64,000 nt of DNA. It comes from Legionella donaldsonii. Lineage in GTDB: Bacteria; Pseudomonadota; Gammaproteobacteria; Legionellales; Legionellaceae. The translations under genes were made by a program, and so were the position numbers. Position 1 is the first letter of the stretch; each line of letters begins with the position of its first letter. The notes beneath the pieces are model-generated. The model was given only the letters and a program-made list of their open reading frames with translations, searched no databases and was not told the DNA's origin. The DNA lies in assembly GCF_900452385.1 (NCBI RefSeq), contig NZ_UGOA01000001.1:815501-879500 (forward strand), in the 5' to 3' direction. Below are positions 27,687 to 37,143 of this stretch, piece by piece.

Positions 27687-29012
27687 ATGACACAGATGGA
27701 TACTGTTGTAACAAAAAATCACGCAACCCAAGATTATAAAGTTGCTGATCTGTCTTTAGCGGCCTGGGGGCGAAAAGAAATCGCCATTGCAGAAACAGAA
27801 ATGCCGGGTTTGATGGCTTTGCGGAAGGAGTTCGCTACCGAAAAACCACTGCGAGGTGCACGTATTGCAGGTTGTTTGCATATGACAATTCAAACGGCTG
27901 TTTTGATCGAAACCTTGCTTGCTCTGGGAGCGGAAGTTCGTTGGTCATCATGCAATATCTTTTCAACGCAGAATCATGCTGCAGCCGCCATGGCGGCTGC
28001 AGGTATACCCGTATTTGCCTGGAAGGGTGAAACGGAAGATGAATATTGGTGGTGCGTAGAGCAAACGTTGCGTGGCCCCAATGACTGGTCACCCAATTTG
28101 CTACTCGATGATGGCGGTGATTTAACCCAGATTATCCATGAAAAATACCCATCCATGTTGGCGGCAATTAAGGGCGTATCTGAAGAAACGACAACTGGCG
28201 TAGCAAGACTTTACGACATGGCTAAAAAAGGCCAATTGGGAATGCCTGCTATTAATGTCAATGACTCAGTAACCAAATCTAAATTTGATAATCTTTACGG
28301 CTGTCGTGAATCACTTCTAGATGGCATTAAGCGCGCAACAGATGTGATGATAGCGGGAAAGGTAGCACTGGTTCTTGGTTATGGGGATGTAGGTAAAGGC
28401 TGTGCGCAAGCGCTGCGAGGTCAGGGTGCCTCGGTATGGATTAGTGAGATTGATCCAATTTGTGCGTTGCAAGCAGCCATGGAAGGGTATCGAGTCGTTA
28501 GACTGGATGAGGTCGCTGAGCAGGTTGATATCGTTATTACAGCGACAGGTAATTACCACGTGGTCAAACATGAGCATATGGTACGGATGCGGAATCAAGC
28601 TATTCTATGCAATATAGGCCATTTTGATTCAGAAATTGATATCCAGAGTTTACGTGGATATCAATGGGAAAATATTAAGCCTCAAGTTGATCATGTGATT
28701 TTCCCCGATGGTAAGCGGTTGATTATTCTTGCTGAAGGGCGTTTGGTCAATTTGGGTTGTGCCACCGGGCACCCCAGTTTTGTTATGTCTACCTCTTTTA
28801 CAAATCAGGTTTTGGCGCAAATAGAATTATTTCAACATACTCAACACTATGACAAGCAGGTCTATGTTCTCCCCAAACATCTGGATGAAAAAGTCGCGCG
28901 TTTACATTTAGACCGTATTGGTGCAAAACTGACACAGTTAACTAAGGAGCAGGCAAATTATCTCGGTGTTCCCATTGATGGTCCTTACAAACCTGAATAC
29001 TATCGCTATTAG
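27687..29012 (+). CDS. ahcY: adenosylhomocysteinase
   Basis: AhcY hydrolyses S-adenosylhomocysteine to homocysteine and adenosine, completing the methyl cycle begun by MetK just upstream. The 441-residue NAD-dependent enzyme shows [34 protein letters not shown], the NAD loop [19 protein letters not shown] and the C-terminal KPEYYRY. It lies 161 bp after metK and is separated by a terminator and leader hairpins, so it probably has its own promoter. Confidence 0.97.
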   Translation: MTQMDTVVTKNHATQDYKVADLSLAAWGRKEIAIAETEMPGLMALRKEFATEKPLRGARIAGCLHMTIQTAVLIETLLALGAEVRWSSCNIFSTQNHAAAAMAAAGIPVFAWKGETEDEYWWCVEQTLRGPNDWSPNLLLDDGGDLTQIIHEKYPSMLAAIKGVSEETTTGVARLYDMAKKGQLGMPAINVNDSVTKSKFDNLYGCRESLLDGIKRATDVMIAGKVALVLGYGDVGKGCAQALRGQGASVWISEIDPICALQAAMEGYRVVRLDEVAEQVDIVITATGNYHVVKHEHMVRMRNQAILCNIGHFDSEIDIQSLRGYQWENIKPQVDHVIFPDGKRLIILAEGRLVNLGCATGHPSFVMSTSFTNQVLAQIELFQHTQHYDKQVYVLPKHLDEKVARLHLDRIGAKLTQLTKEQANYLGVPIDGPYKPEYYRY

Positions 29013-29136
29013 ATAAGACGAGTAGCAACCCAAGAGACACCAAAATAAATAGACATGTAAGTCAGTGGTCTTGTTGTCACAACGCTTATTCTCTTACATA
29101 CTTATTTGTTGAATTAGAGCAAAAGGAGTAGGATAG

Positions 29137-30816
29137 ATGCGTTGTCAAGGATTGATAGGATTAGTACTTTTTTCTTTTATTCATCTGGTTGCTGCTGAAG
29201 AAGCTGCTATAAGGGTTATTGTAAAATATAAACAACCTTTAGCAGTATCTTCTTTGCGAGCTTTACTAAGTCAAACTGCCCATTTGCCTATCTACTCATT
29301 AACACCTATTGCAGGTGGCGCTTATACGTTAGTCTTTAATGATAAAAACTTACCGAAAACTGCTCTCAAAAAAATGGATAGCACTGCAAGGATTCTTGAC
29401 CAACTCCGTAAAAATCCAAATATAATTTATGCCGTTAAAGACAGAGTAGGTTATTTCAAACCGGTTCCTAATCCTCAATCAATGCGCTTAACGCCAATGC
29501 TTTCTCATGAATTGCAATGGGATGAGTTTTCACCCCCGGCGGGTATGATGTTGGAATCTGCACCAGGACGCCGAGATGGTGCCTGGGCTTATAGTACTGG
29601 CCTGGCAAGAAATCCAGTGATTGTTGCTGTCTTGGATACCGGTATTACCCTTAATGACAGTTTGGTTAATAACTTGGTTAAAGATACTGCAGGGAATATT
29701 TGGGGATGGAATTTTGCTGCAAATAATAACAATGTTCTTGATGAAACGGGTACTTACCATGGCACTCATGTAGCAGGGATTATTGCTGGTTATGGCGATG
29801 TCATGATGGGAGTTGGTGAGAATCTGAAAATTTTACCGGTTAAAATTCCTGACGCAACAGGGATGTTTTACGAAAGTCAGGTGATTAATGCCATATACTG
29901 GTCTGTGGGAGGACGTGTACCTGGAGCGCCGATTAACCCCTATCCCGCTAAAGTACTCAATATGAGTTTTGGTGTTGATGAACGTCCTGGCAAGGAAATT
30001 GACCATTGTGATGCGGCCTTACAGGATGCTTTGTTATTTGTACGCCAACAAGGCGCGGTTATTACTGCTGCTGCAGGTAATGATAATCGCTGGGAGCATT
30101 ATAATGCACCCGCTGCGTGTAATGGGACTATGAAGATTGCGGCTACAGGACCAGAAGGTTTGCGTGCTTACTATTCCAATTATGGGCCGAGCGTCAGTTT
30201 TTCTGCTCCTGGAGGGGATCTGCGTTATGGTAGGGAAGGTGGTATTCTTTCCACGGTTAACCCCGGTGGTGGTTATCAAGGCTCGGGTTTTGATTTCTAC
30301 CAGGGAAGCAGTATGGCCTCACCCCATGCAGCAGGTGTAGCGGGTTTAATTTTTGCAATTAGAGAGGGAGAAATATTACCAGAACAGGTAGAGCAAATTC
30401 TTTATGCAACGACCCATGACTTTGGGAAAAGTAACGATAGCAATAAATCTTGCGTCGGTGAAAAGCCTTGTGGGCATGGAATTTTAGATGCTGAGAAAGC
30501 TGTTAAAGCCACATTAGCCAATTTTGACAGGATTATTACTGTTCCAACAGCCAATGGATTAACTCTTTCATCTTGTGGCAGAAATACTTATCAACCTGCC
30601 GTTACCGTTCTAAATACTGGTACAAAGAAAGAGCCAACAGAATGGTTGCAAATGACGTCAGCTTGTCAGCAGAAAAAAGAATACGCCCGTATACAACTAC
30701 AAACGAATGGGGACGAAATAATTGTGAACTATGGGGCGGTAAGTTACCGTTTAAATAATTCAGGATTTACCCATTGCCAGCTCATTGGTAAACAGGGTGT
30801 AGGCTGTTATCGCTAA
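29137..30816 (+). CDS. secreted subtilisin-like (S8) serine protease
   Basis: This 559-residue protease has a signal peptide (MRCQGLIGLVLFSFIHLVAA), an I9-like propeptide region (about 25-110), and the S8 catalytic domain. The triad is Asp167 in VAVLDTGI, His208 in YHGTHVAG and Ser392 in QGSSMASPHAAG, with oxyanion Asn315 in AAGNDN. After the catalytic domain come about 100 residues with several cysteines (SSCGRN, TSACQQ, FTHCQL, VGCYR), probably a disulphide-bonded C-terminal module. It is likely exported by type II secretion, as is common in Legionella. ATG 29137 has AAGGAG upstream. Confidence 0.92.
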   Translation: MRCQGLIGLVLFSFIHLVAAEEAAIRVIVKYKQPLAVSSLRALLSQTAHLPIYSLTPIAGGAYTLVFNDKNLPKTALKKMDSTARILDQLRKNPNIIYAVKDRVGYFKPVPNPQSMRLTPMLSHELQWDEFSPPAGMMLESAPGRRDGAWAYSTGLARNPVIVAVLDTGITLNDSLVNNLVKDTAGNIWGWNFAANNNNVLDETGTYHGTHVAGIIAGYGDVMMGVGENLKILPVKIPDATGMFYESQVINAIYWSVGGRVPGAPINPYPAKVLNMSFGVDERPGKEIDHCDAALQDALLFVRQQGAVITAAAGNDNRWEHYNAPAACNGTMKIAATGPEGLRAYYSNYGPSVSFSAPGGDLRYGREGGILSTVNPGGGYQGSGFDFYQGSSMASPHAAGVAGLIFAIREGEILPEQVEQILYATTHDFGKSNDSNKSCVGEKPCGHGILDAEKAVKATLANFDRIITVPTANGLTLSSCGRNTYQPAVTVLNTGTKKEPTEWLQMTSACQQKKEYARIQLQTNGDEIIVNYGAVSYRLNNSGFTHCQLIGKQGVGCYR

Positions 30817-31509
30817 TACAAACGATAGTTATGATGGTGCAACGTTGTCTGATCCCTTTGTTTACTATTCCTGTCGTTAACTAGTTCGACAGTCTATACA
30901 CATGGTTATCCACAGATTTTGTGGATAAACCATGAGATCGAAACAAAAAGGAAAAACAATTTAGTCTTTTAAATACAAGGTTTTTTTGGAAGTAAAGCGT
31001 TTTATTAACAAATAAAAATAGGGGAAGGCTAAAAATTATCCACAGGATAGGAGGCCGGTAATAAATTTTACCAAGACCGTGATCATAACAAATAAATAAT
31101 AAAAAAACAGTCTTGACTTGCTCTATTATTTAGGATTCAGGGAGGTCTCAGGAATTTGAATAACAAAAGCTAATGGCACTGCTTTAGAGAGAGTTAATAG
31201 AGGGTATTCTTGTCACGGTTCTTGTTTTTAGGTGGATGCCTCGTAAGATGTTTTAGGCTTCTTAAATGAGTTAAGCATGCACACCACATCATTAACCTGG
31301 CTTCCTTCTTTTTGCCCTGTAAGCCGGACAAGAAATACGCTCTATTGATTATAAAATAACCTTAATGCCTATTAGGAGGCAATAGATCAATTGTTAAATA
31401 ATAGAAAATTTTTAACTTAATAATAACTAATCAGCTATGTTCACTTTTTCGTTCGTGCTTCTGATTCTTCATTAAATGCCCCGATCTTGGATTTTAGTTG
31501 ATTCCCTTT
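30817..31509. other. 690-bp gene-free region with a DnaA-box cluster
   Basis: No ORF with coding character is seen here. The first third holds three perfect DnaA boxes and two GATC sites in AT-rich sequence (separate entry at 30906). The remainder (31045-31509) is AT-rich with short imperfect repeats, such as GCCTATTAGGAGGC near 31367, and has no recognisable RNA gene. Confidence 0.55.
30906..31044. promoter_or_regulatory. DnaA-box cluster, possible replication-origin or DnaA-titration site
   Basis: Three exact consensus DnaA boxes (TTATCCACA) occur at 30906-30914 (+), 30920-30928 (-) and 31036-31044 (+). The first two form an inverted pair within ATGGTTATCCACA-N5-TGTGGATAA. The space between box 2 and box 3 is very A+T-rich, with a GATC beside box 2. 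Elsewhere I found only one exact copy of the box, inside a gene at 37355. dnaA is not in the window, so this could be oriC, a DnaA reservoir, or a regulatory cluster. Confidence 0.5.
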
Positions 31510-31887
31510 TTATGGAGCAGGAACGGATGCTTGTGCATAAAATGGATTGTCATATTCAGTTCCATTTTTGGTGATATAGCTGATTATTTGTTCGGCTGGC
31601 AACGAGATGGCAAGTGTATGGCATTTGTCTCTCAAGTCTGCTTCACTTAAGGTGCTTCCAGTTTCAGAAGTAGTGGGGAGAGTAATTTTATAGCAGCCAT
31701 GAGCTTTTGTATCCGCATGTAAATCTGCACGGGATTGGTAAAAATTTCTATAGACGTTTGTCGGTTTTTCAATCCATCTCCAACTGTTGTATTCACCAAG
31801 GTCGTGGCCAGGATCAATTGCTTCGAAGATAGGTGTATAAAATACTAGTTCCCGATTGTTATTTTTTAGTCCGAAAAACGAAGGCAT
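31510..31887 (-). CDS. orphan small protein, 125 residues
   Basis: No family is recognised. From the ATG at 31887, which has AGGAG 10 nt upstream, the protein starts MPSFFGLKNNNRELVFYTPI. It is soluble, Trp- and Tyr-containing in its first half (YNSWRWIEKPTNVYRNFYQ), and ends in a flexible YAQASVPAP tail. An ATG at 31911 adds eight residues. It is divergent from the 32025 gene, with a 13-bp palindrome between them. It could be a small secreted effector, but nothing proves it. Confidence 0.62.
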   Translation of the reverse strand: MPSFFGLKNNNRELVFYTPIFEAIDPGHDLGEYNSWRWIEKPTNVYRNFYQSRADLHADTKAHGCYKITLPTTSETGSTLSEADLRDKCHTLAISLPAEQIISYITKNGTEYDNPFYAQASVPAP

Positions 31888-31981
31888 GGTGAGTTTCTCC
31901 TGTATCAGCATCTTGAGGTTTATTCATTTTTGTAAAGAAATCTAAAAGAAACAGCCTGTTAATATTTTATTCATGTTTTAC

Positions 31982-31994
31982 CTGTATAGTACAG
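31982..31994. promoter_or_regulatory. 13-bp palindrome between divergent orphan genes
   Basis: CTGTATAGTACAG is a perfect inverted repeat (CTGTA-TAG-TACAG) that contains -10-like hexamers for both directions (TATAGT on + and TACTAT on -). A GTAAA-N6-ATAAA sequence on the minus strand, 9 of 10 to the Legionella CpxR site, overlaps 31966-31981. Confidence 0.4.
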
Positions 31995-32024
31995 TCTTAT
32001 TCTCATTAAATCATACATAGAATC

Positions 32025-33200
32025 ATGACAACAGTACTGGATCAAATTAATCATGAACTCTTAGGGAGAGTAAAACCTAAGAAATCATTTACCTTGTTTA
32101 GTGATACAGAGTCTGATTTTTTCAGTGCTCTCCATAAGCAGCTTAATTTAAGTAATGATATGGCCATTCATGATTTACTGAAAGCAATCGCTATACTAGA
32201 GAGTATTCAAGCGTTTAAAAATTATTTAGATAAAGAGAGATATCGTACCCTGGATGATTTAAAGAGTTTGAAACTTGATATTCCTAAACAGGCTGTTTTT
32301 TCGGGTCGATCTAAGGTTTCTCCGGCTCTTTTCCCTATGTTGACAAAAATCCATGATTGTCTTTTTTCTGCCTACGAATTAGCTTATTTTCATGCTCGCG
32401 GTGAATTGCCAGTAAATCAAGTTGATTATCATCAAGTAATGATAGAGGAGTCGCAAAAATTTAATGAAATGAGTTTGACGACTAAACAGGCAGTGTTACC
32501 TGATGGGGCAACCATTGTTAAAGATGTGGCTAGGGGTAGTGTCACTATCGCTGGGCAAAAAATACTAACTGAGGATTCCTCTGATCCTTCGGCTATTATT
32601 GCTGCAATTGAATCATTGACCGGTGATAAAATCACCACGCCAGGTTCGAATGCTAACAAAATATTTAACTTCGGTGGTCAATTTTTGCAAGGAACCCTTT
32701 TACAAGAATTTTGTAGTACAGCCATGTTAGTTGGTAAGAAAATTGTAGGACTCGAGTCTGGTTATACCAAAGGCGCGATTAACTGGACTAAGGATGTAAC
32801 AACGGGTGAATTTGTTGCACAAGTAAAACTTGAAGTGTTAACTTGTAGTTATGTCAATCATCAAAACAAAAAAGAAGCACCAAAACTCTATGCGATTGCT
32901 GCGGACGGCCACTCTTTATTAGACGTGGATGCTGAGGCGGTTGAAAATATTATGCAACGGGCTAAATCCGAGTTAAATGGAAGTACTGTCAATGACATGG
33001 TTCCGATTGCTGAAATAGACGCGGTGATTCGCCTGGTGCCACAGCCCTATAAATTACCACAACAACATTTTATGAAAGTCGAAACTGCTTCTATACACTA
33101 CAATACTGCCGATATGGTATCGACAAAAGAAAGAGGATTGTTAGCAGAACTTGTCATAGAACACACTAGCAGCTCTGTTACTGCTACGACAGGTTTCTAA
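32025..33200 (+). CDS. orphan protein, 391 residues; effector candidate
   Basis: I do not recognise this protein. It is soluble and without a signal peptide. A helical N-terminal third (FFSALHKQLNLSNDMAIHDLLKAIAILESIQAFKNYLDKERY) is followed by a mixed region with strand-like VTIAGQKILTED and VKLEVLTCSYVNH. The tail is ELVIEHTSSSVTATTGF, rich in small and polar residues as in many Dot/Icm substrates. The gene ends at a strong terminator and is bordered by the divergent 31510 gene and the convergent icmF gene. Confidence 0.7.
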   Translation: MTTVLDQINHELLGRVKPKKSFTLFSDTESDFFSALHKQLNLSNDMAIHDLLKAIAILESIQAFKNYLDKERYRTLDDLKSLKLDIPKQAVFSGRSKVSPALFPMLTKIHDCLFSAYELAYFHARGELPVNQVDYHQVMIEESQKFNEMSLTTKQAVLPDGATIVKDVARGSVTIAGQKILTEDSSDPSAIIAAIESLTGDKITTPGSNANKIFNFGGQFLQGTLLQEFCSTAMLVGKKIVGLESGYTKGAINWTKDVTTGEFVAQVKLEVLTCSYVNHQNKKEAPKLYAIAADGHSLLDVDAEAVENIMQRAKSELNGSTVNDMVPIAEIDAVIRLVPQPYKLPQQHFMKVETASIHYNTADMVSTKERGLLAELVIEHTSSSVTATTGF

Positions 33201-33218
33201 TCGTTTAGTCGATGGATA

Positions 33219-33250
33219 ATAAGCAAACCTGGTGTTTGCTTATTTTTTTT
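33219..33250 (+). terminator. strong intrinsic terminator
   Basis: ATAAGCAAAC (33219-33228) and GTTTGCTTAT (33234-33243) pair perfectly over 10 bp and are followed by eight T residues. It serves the 32025 gene and abuts the convergent icmF stop. Confidence 0.9.
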
Positions 33251-33257
33251 CTAAGTT

Positions 33258-36182
33258 CTAGGCAACATCTGATTTCAGTATGAAACCTGTTAAGATGCCG
33301 GGGCTAAATGGGTTGATTTGATTTTGAGTTTTCAACAGGTAACGCCCAGAATTGCCATTCACTTCAAATAAGATTTGTAAGCTGGCGCTATCATTGCTAT
33401 CAACTAGTACATTAACTTTTTCCAGCATCTTAAAGAATGCCCAGGGGCCCGCCTCTTCCAGTTCGTAATGATTCCCTTCAATGGAATATAACGTTAATTT
33501 TGCATCCGTTTGCGGCCAGCTAAAGAGAGTATAGGAGTCACTACTTTGATTATCCGTCAATGTCGTTTTACCAATAGTTAACTGTAAATTGGATACGACA
33601 GGATCCAAATTGATTTTTTGGAGACTAAATTCAATCTTGCTTGTTTCGGTTTCTTCAGGAAAGAACATATTGGTAATGACATTGGCACGGATTAACTCAT
33701 TCGTGATCTCACTTGAAATAGGTAATACATAGCCATTTAATTCTTTGGGTTGCCATTGTGGTGTAGACGTATCTAAAAAGGGTTTCAAGTAATTATTAAC
33801 AAAGACATTAAGCACACCATGGGGTGCAAAGAAACGATCAAAATCACCGAGAGCCACCTCATCTTTTTTTGAAGGATCAAGGGGATAACGATTGGCTATG
33901 GTGGTTTGGTATGCTTTATAAACAGATTGCTGCCATTGTTTATTTACATAAGTTCTACTTTCGTTAATGAAAATGAACCAGGCATCGTCCGCTAACTGTT
34001 TTGCCCAGGTAGAGACAGGTTCCGGGAGTTGACGCGCTCTATTGTACAAAGTACTGAGCGGGTCGGATAAGGTACCCCCTTGAAAACGCGTTTTGGTTAA
34101 ATCAAAGATTGTACGACCCTGATCATTGATTAGTGAAAGGGTGGTAAGGAATTTTTCCAATTCATTGATATTCTGTGAAAGTTCGTTAGTGGCAGAATGA
34201 CTCAGCAAATTTAAATACATGAATTGGTTAGCTACTTTTTGATTAAATAAAGCGTCATCTTCAGCCAATTCGGGGCTTGTTTGCTGTTGAATCAACTCAA
34301 TAAGCTTGTTTATTGAATTATTTTGATGCAACGTTTGAGTGAGTTGCCGTGCTTGTTGATAATCCTGGTAATGTTGTGGTTTTGTGCGCCGAATGAAATT
34401 TTGCCACCAGGTTACATATTCAAAGTAATAAGCCTCTTCCAGGAGTGCAGGCAAGTTATTCAGATCTTGACGTGCTAAAACCCAATTTTCATGTTGGAGC
34501 TGGGTTGCCAGTTTTGGCAACAACATAATGACTTCTTTAAAGCCAGCCTTTGTATAGTAAACAGGCAGTTCTTTACTGGCTAATTCAAAGCCATTCATTT
34601 CAAGATTTTGCTTCTCGGTAGAAAAGTTACTTTTTGCCAGTGAGTAATAAAGATAGGTTGCGGGTAAAGCATTGAGGTAATTCCGCGCGTCACTTACCAG
34701 TTGTCTATTAATAACCACAGGTTGCATGGGTTGTTTTAAAGCATCTTTAAGCAATAACAACTGTTTAGCTAAATTACTTGATTGGTTATTGGTTTGCCAA
34801 TACTGAGAGAACCAATTGGTTACTTCGCTTTCTGAGTAATGCTCCGGTTCACCAAGCATCAGATAAATTTTCAGGGCTTGATACCGTGCTATTTGTGTTT
34901 GGGCAGGATCGGAAATGGTTTGCTCAACATGAGATAGTAATTCAGGTAAGAAATTATCGCGTAAACGATGTTTGGTATTACTATGCAATTGAATTTTTAA
35001 TTGTTCAATGATTGGTACAGAAAGTACATTAGAGGGAATCTGTTGCAATTTGGTCGCAGCCAATGACAAATGGTAGAGCGCAGCAGTTTTATCATTGACT
35101 TGTCCAAGCATTGATTCATAGGCTAGTAATTCCTTACTCGCTTCATCTAATAGTTTGGATGTTTTGAAGTGTTGATGAACTATCCCCAAAAACGATAAAC
35201 CAAGTATTCCAGCGGTTAACCCTGTTAGTAATTTCTGAATGGTACTTGTCTGCCTGATATGGCGTTTGGTTTGTTCCTGGCAAGCTTTCAAAGCACCTTC
35301 TATAAAATAAGGCCGGTAATTGTTGGATTGAGGAAATTTATCCTGAACAGTGAGCGCATATTCGTGTTGAATCTTCTTATTTAGTCGGTCAATACTGTGA
35401 CCGCCTTGTTCTGCACTGGTAAAGTAGATGGCCTGTATGCGCAACAATTGAATCGGCAAATTTTGTAATAAGGATTGTACAGGTACACGCAAGCTAGCAA
35501 GTTGCAGAGGAAATTCTCTAATTAAAGTACGTTTGGCACTGGAGCGGGCAGGATGTAATTTATTGATAATTTGCTGGCTTAATACTTCCAGCATTTGATC
35601 AAATTGTTGCCTGTAATTCACAAGTACCTTACTTCTCTGTTTTGTATAATCCAGGGAAAATCCGAGTGGTTTTGCAAGTTCACTGGTGTGATCAGACTGA
35701 AAAAATTCGCAAAACCCGGCGAGAGTATCGAGCTTAGTCAACAGGATGAAGCCTTCAACACTGTAGCCTAAGGCATGCCCAAAACGCTCGAGCAGTTGTG
35801 CATGTGATTTACATTGTTCGACAAGTTGTACGGGTTCTGCGAGTAATAGCTCGTTACTATTAATGCATAAAATGATGCCACTGATTCTGACATTATTGTG
35901 GCAACGATTAAGTTGTTTCAGAGTATAGGCTAGTAAATTTTCACTTTGATTAAGCCAGGTTTCTCCAAGCTCTAAAATCACCCCATGCTGGTTATAGAAA
36001 AAGTTAGCACGACCTTCGGTATCAACGGGATAATGAGTTAGATTACTCTGACGTAGCAAAGCCGTTTTGCCTTGATTTACTTTGCCTGTAATCAAGACAA
36101 AAGAGATAGCATTATTCTGTGGCTTTAAATAACCCAGAATTTTTTTTAAGGTATCACAAAGTACGGTTAAGGATTTGTCCAT
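33258..36182 (-). CDS. icmF: Dot/Icm secretion protein IcmF (TssM-like)
   Basis: IcmF is an inner-membrane Dot/Icm protein that works with IcmH/DotU to stabilise the core complex and place it at the pole. The 974-residue protein has an N-terminal P-loop GTPase-like domain (VLITGKVNQGKTALLR near residues 26-41). A membrane helix lies near 320-345 (LLTGLTAGILGLSFLGIVH), followed by a large periplasmic helical region and the C-terminal beta domain of the IcmF/TssM family. It shares a base with the dotU stop (36182), so both are co-translated. Type VI TssM is the main alternative, but no tss genes are present and the organism context is Legionella. Confidence 0.9.
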   Translation of the reverse strand: MDKSLTVLCDTLKKILGYLKPQNNAISFVLITGKVNQGKTALLRQSNLTHYPVDTEGRANFFYNQHGVILELGETWLNQSENLLAYTLKQLNRCHNNVRISGIILCINSNELLLAEPVQLVEQCKSHAQLLERFGHALGYSVEGFILLTKLDTLAGFCEFFQSDHTSELAKPLGFSLDYTKQRSKVLVNYRQQFDQMLEVLSQQIINKLHPARSSAKRTLIREFPLQLASLRVPVQSLLQNLPIQLLRIQAIYFTSAEQGGHSIDRLNKKIQHEYALTVQDKFPQSNNYRPYFIEGALKACQEQTKRHIRQTSTIQKLLTGLTAGILGLSFLGIVHQHFKTSKLLDEASKELLAYESMLGQVNDKTAALYHLSLAATKLQQIPSNVLSVPIIEQLKIQLHSNTKHRLRDNFLPELLSHVEQTISDPAQTQIARYQALKIYLMLGEPEHYSESEVTNWFSQYWQTNNQSSNLAKQLLLLKDALKQPMQPVVINRQLVSDARNYLNALPATYLYYSLAKSNFSTEKQNLEMNGFELASKELPVYYTKAGFKEVIMLLPKLATQLQHENWVLARQDLNNLPALLEEAYYFEYVTWWQNFIRRTKPQHYQDYQQARQLTQTLHQNNSINKLIELIQQQTSPELAEDDALFNQKVANQFMYLNLLSHSATNELSQNINELEKFLTTLSLINDQGRTIFDLTKTRFQGGTLSDPLSTLYNRARQLPEPVSTWAKQLADDAWFIFINESRTYVNKQWQQSVYKAYQTTIANRYPLDPSKKDEVALGDFDRFFAPHGVLNVFVNNYLKPFLDTSTPQWQPKELNGYVLPISSEITNELIRANVITNMFFPEETETSKIEFSLQKINLDPVVSNLQLTIGKTTLTDNQSSDSYTLFSWPQTDAKLTLYSIEGNHYELEEAGPWAFFKMLEKVNVLVDSNDSASLQILFEVNGNSGRYLLKTQNQINPFSPGILTGFILKSDVA

Positions 36183-36967
36183 TAATCATCCAGTTTAGCG
36201 GTTACAGTATGCCCAAATTGAACGATTTTGGCCTGATTTTCTAATAACGTATGGCTAATAAAATAACCGGCGACCAATATTACCAGGGCGGAGACAGCTG
36301 TAACAATGACAGGCCTGTAATTTTGGGGAAAGTTGTCAATCACTTTTTGTTCATGAAATAAACGATGTGGTTTGTTGACACGGTGCTGTTGAATTAATTG
36401 ATACAAGTCTTCGATTAAATTATCCAGGACTTGTCTGCCAGTTGGACGTCCATGCTGCTCCCCTTCAAAACCTGCAATCAAGCAATAATAAGCAAGTTCG
36501 ATTAAATCCAGATATTGATTGGGTTGTTGTTTAATATAATTAACAATGTCAAAAAAACGCTGCTGTGGGCCTATCTCATCATGTGACGAGGGCGTGAAGG
36601 CTTTAAATTCAGCAACCTTGCCATAAAGGCGCAGATAATTTTTTCCCAACAGCTCATCAATAGTGGCACAAAGGATATAGTGCGCAAGAGCATCTATTTC
36701 TTCAGTAGATGTTTTGCTATTGACCCTGCTATGAAAAGCACGTAATTCATGCTCGATATTTTCACGGATACTTGTTATCGGCGGCAAAGAAGGTGTAATA
36801 CATAAACGCTCCAAAAGAGAGAGCAAGGGTCCTGCTGCTGCTACAAGCGGATTGGTAGTAAAAGGTGCAATAAATAATTTAGAACGATAATATCCTTGGG
36901 GCATTTGTTGCGCGTTAGATAATGACAGTCGGCTGACAAAAGAGGCCGAAAAGCGTTCGGCTGCCAT
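36182..36967 (-). CDS. icmH: Dot/Icm secretion protein IcmH/DotU
   Basis: This 261-residue protein has a cytoplasmic DotU/TssL-type helical domain. The N-terminus includes KLFIAPFTTNPLVAAAGPLLSLLERL and a central region includes DLIELAYYCLIAGFEGEQHGRP. It ends in a single membrane helix (VIVTAVSALVILVAGYFISHTLL) with a short periplasmic tail, the usual topology. It partners IcmF, whose gene follows with a one-base overlap. In L. pneumophila this pair ends the large icm region II. Here no other icm or dot gene lies within the window on either side. Confidence 0.92.
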   Translation of the reverse strand: MAAERFSASFVSRLSLSNAQQMPQGYYRSKLFIAPFTTNPLVAAAGPLLSLLERLCITPSLPPITSIRENIEHELRAFHSRVNSKTSTEEIDALAHYILCATIDELLGKNYLRLYGKVAEFKAFTPSSHDEIGPQQRFFDIVNYIKQQPNQYLDLIELAYYCLIAGFEGEQHGRPTGRQVLDNLIEDLYQLIQQHRVNKPHRLFHEQKVIDNFPQNYRPVIVTAVSALVILVAGYFISHTLLENQAKIVQFGHTVTAKLDD

Positions 36968-37143
36968 GGTTTTACTCCAAATAGGATTAATTATCTGTAA
37001 CTTTTCACCTTATTCACAATTCAGATGTTTTGGAGTCATCCAAGGATTGAGGGTGCAGTTACTATTGTTCTAAAAAAATGTGAAAGGTATTAACGATAAT
37101 ACGTTATCTATAAAGCCTTGTCGATAAGTTGTGTTAAAAGCAG

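Noticed and set aside
27554-27739. 61-codon ORF across the metK-ahcY gap
   Set aside because: It covers the leader hairpins and overlaps the ahcY start in another frame. It has no domain and no ribosome site.
31982-31994. LexA box
   Set aside because: CTGT and ACAG are 5 bp apart, not the 8 bp of the gammaproteobacterial LexA site.
33258-36967. Type VI secretion tssM-tssL fragment
   Set aside because: The domains are shared, but no tss, hcp or vgrG genes are present and the other genes point to Legionella.
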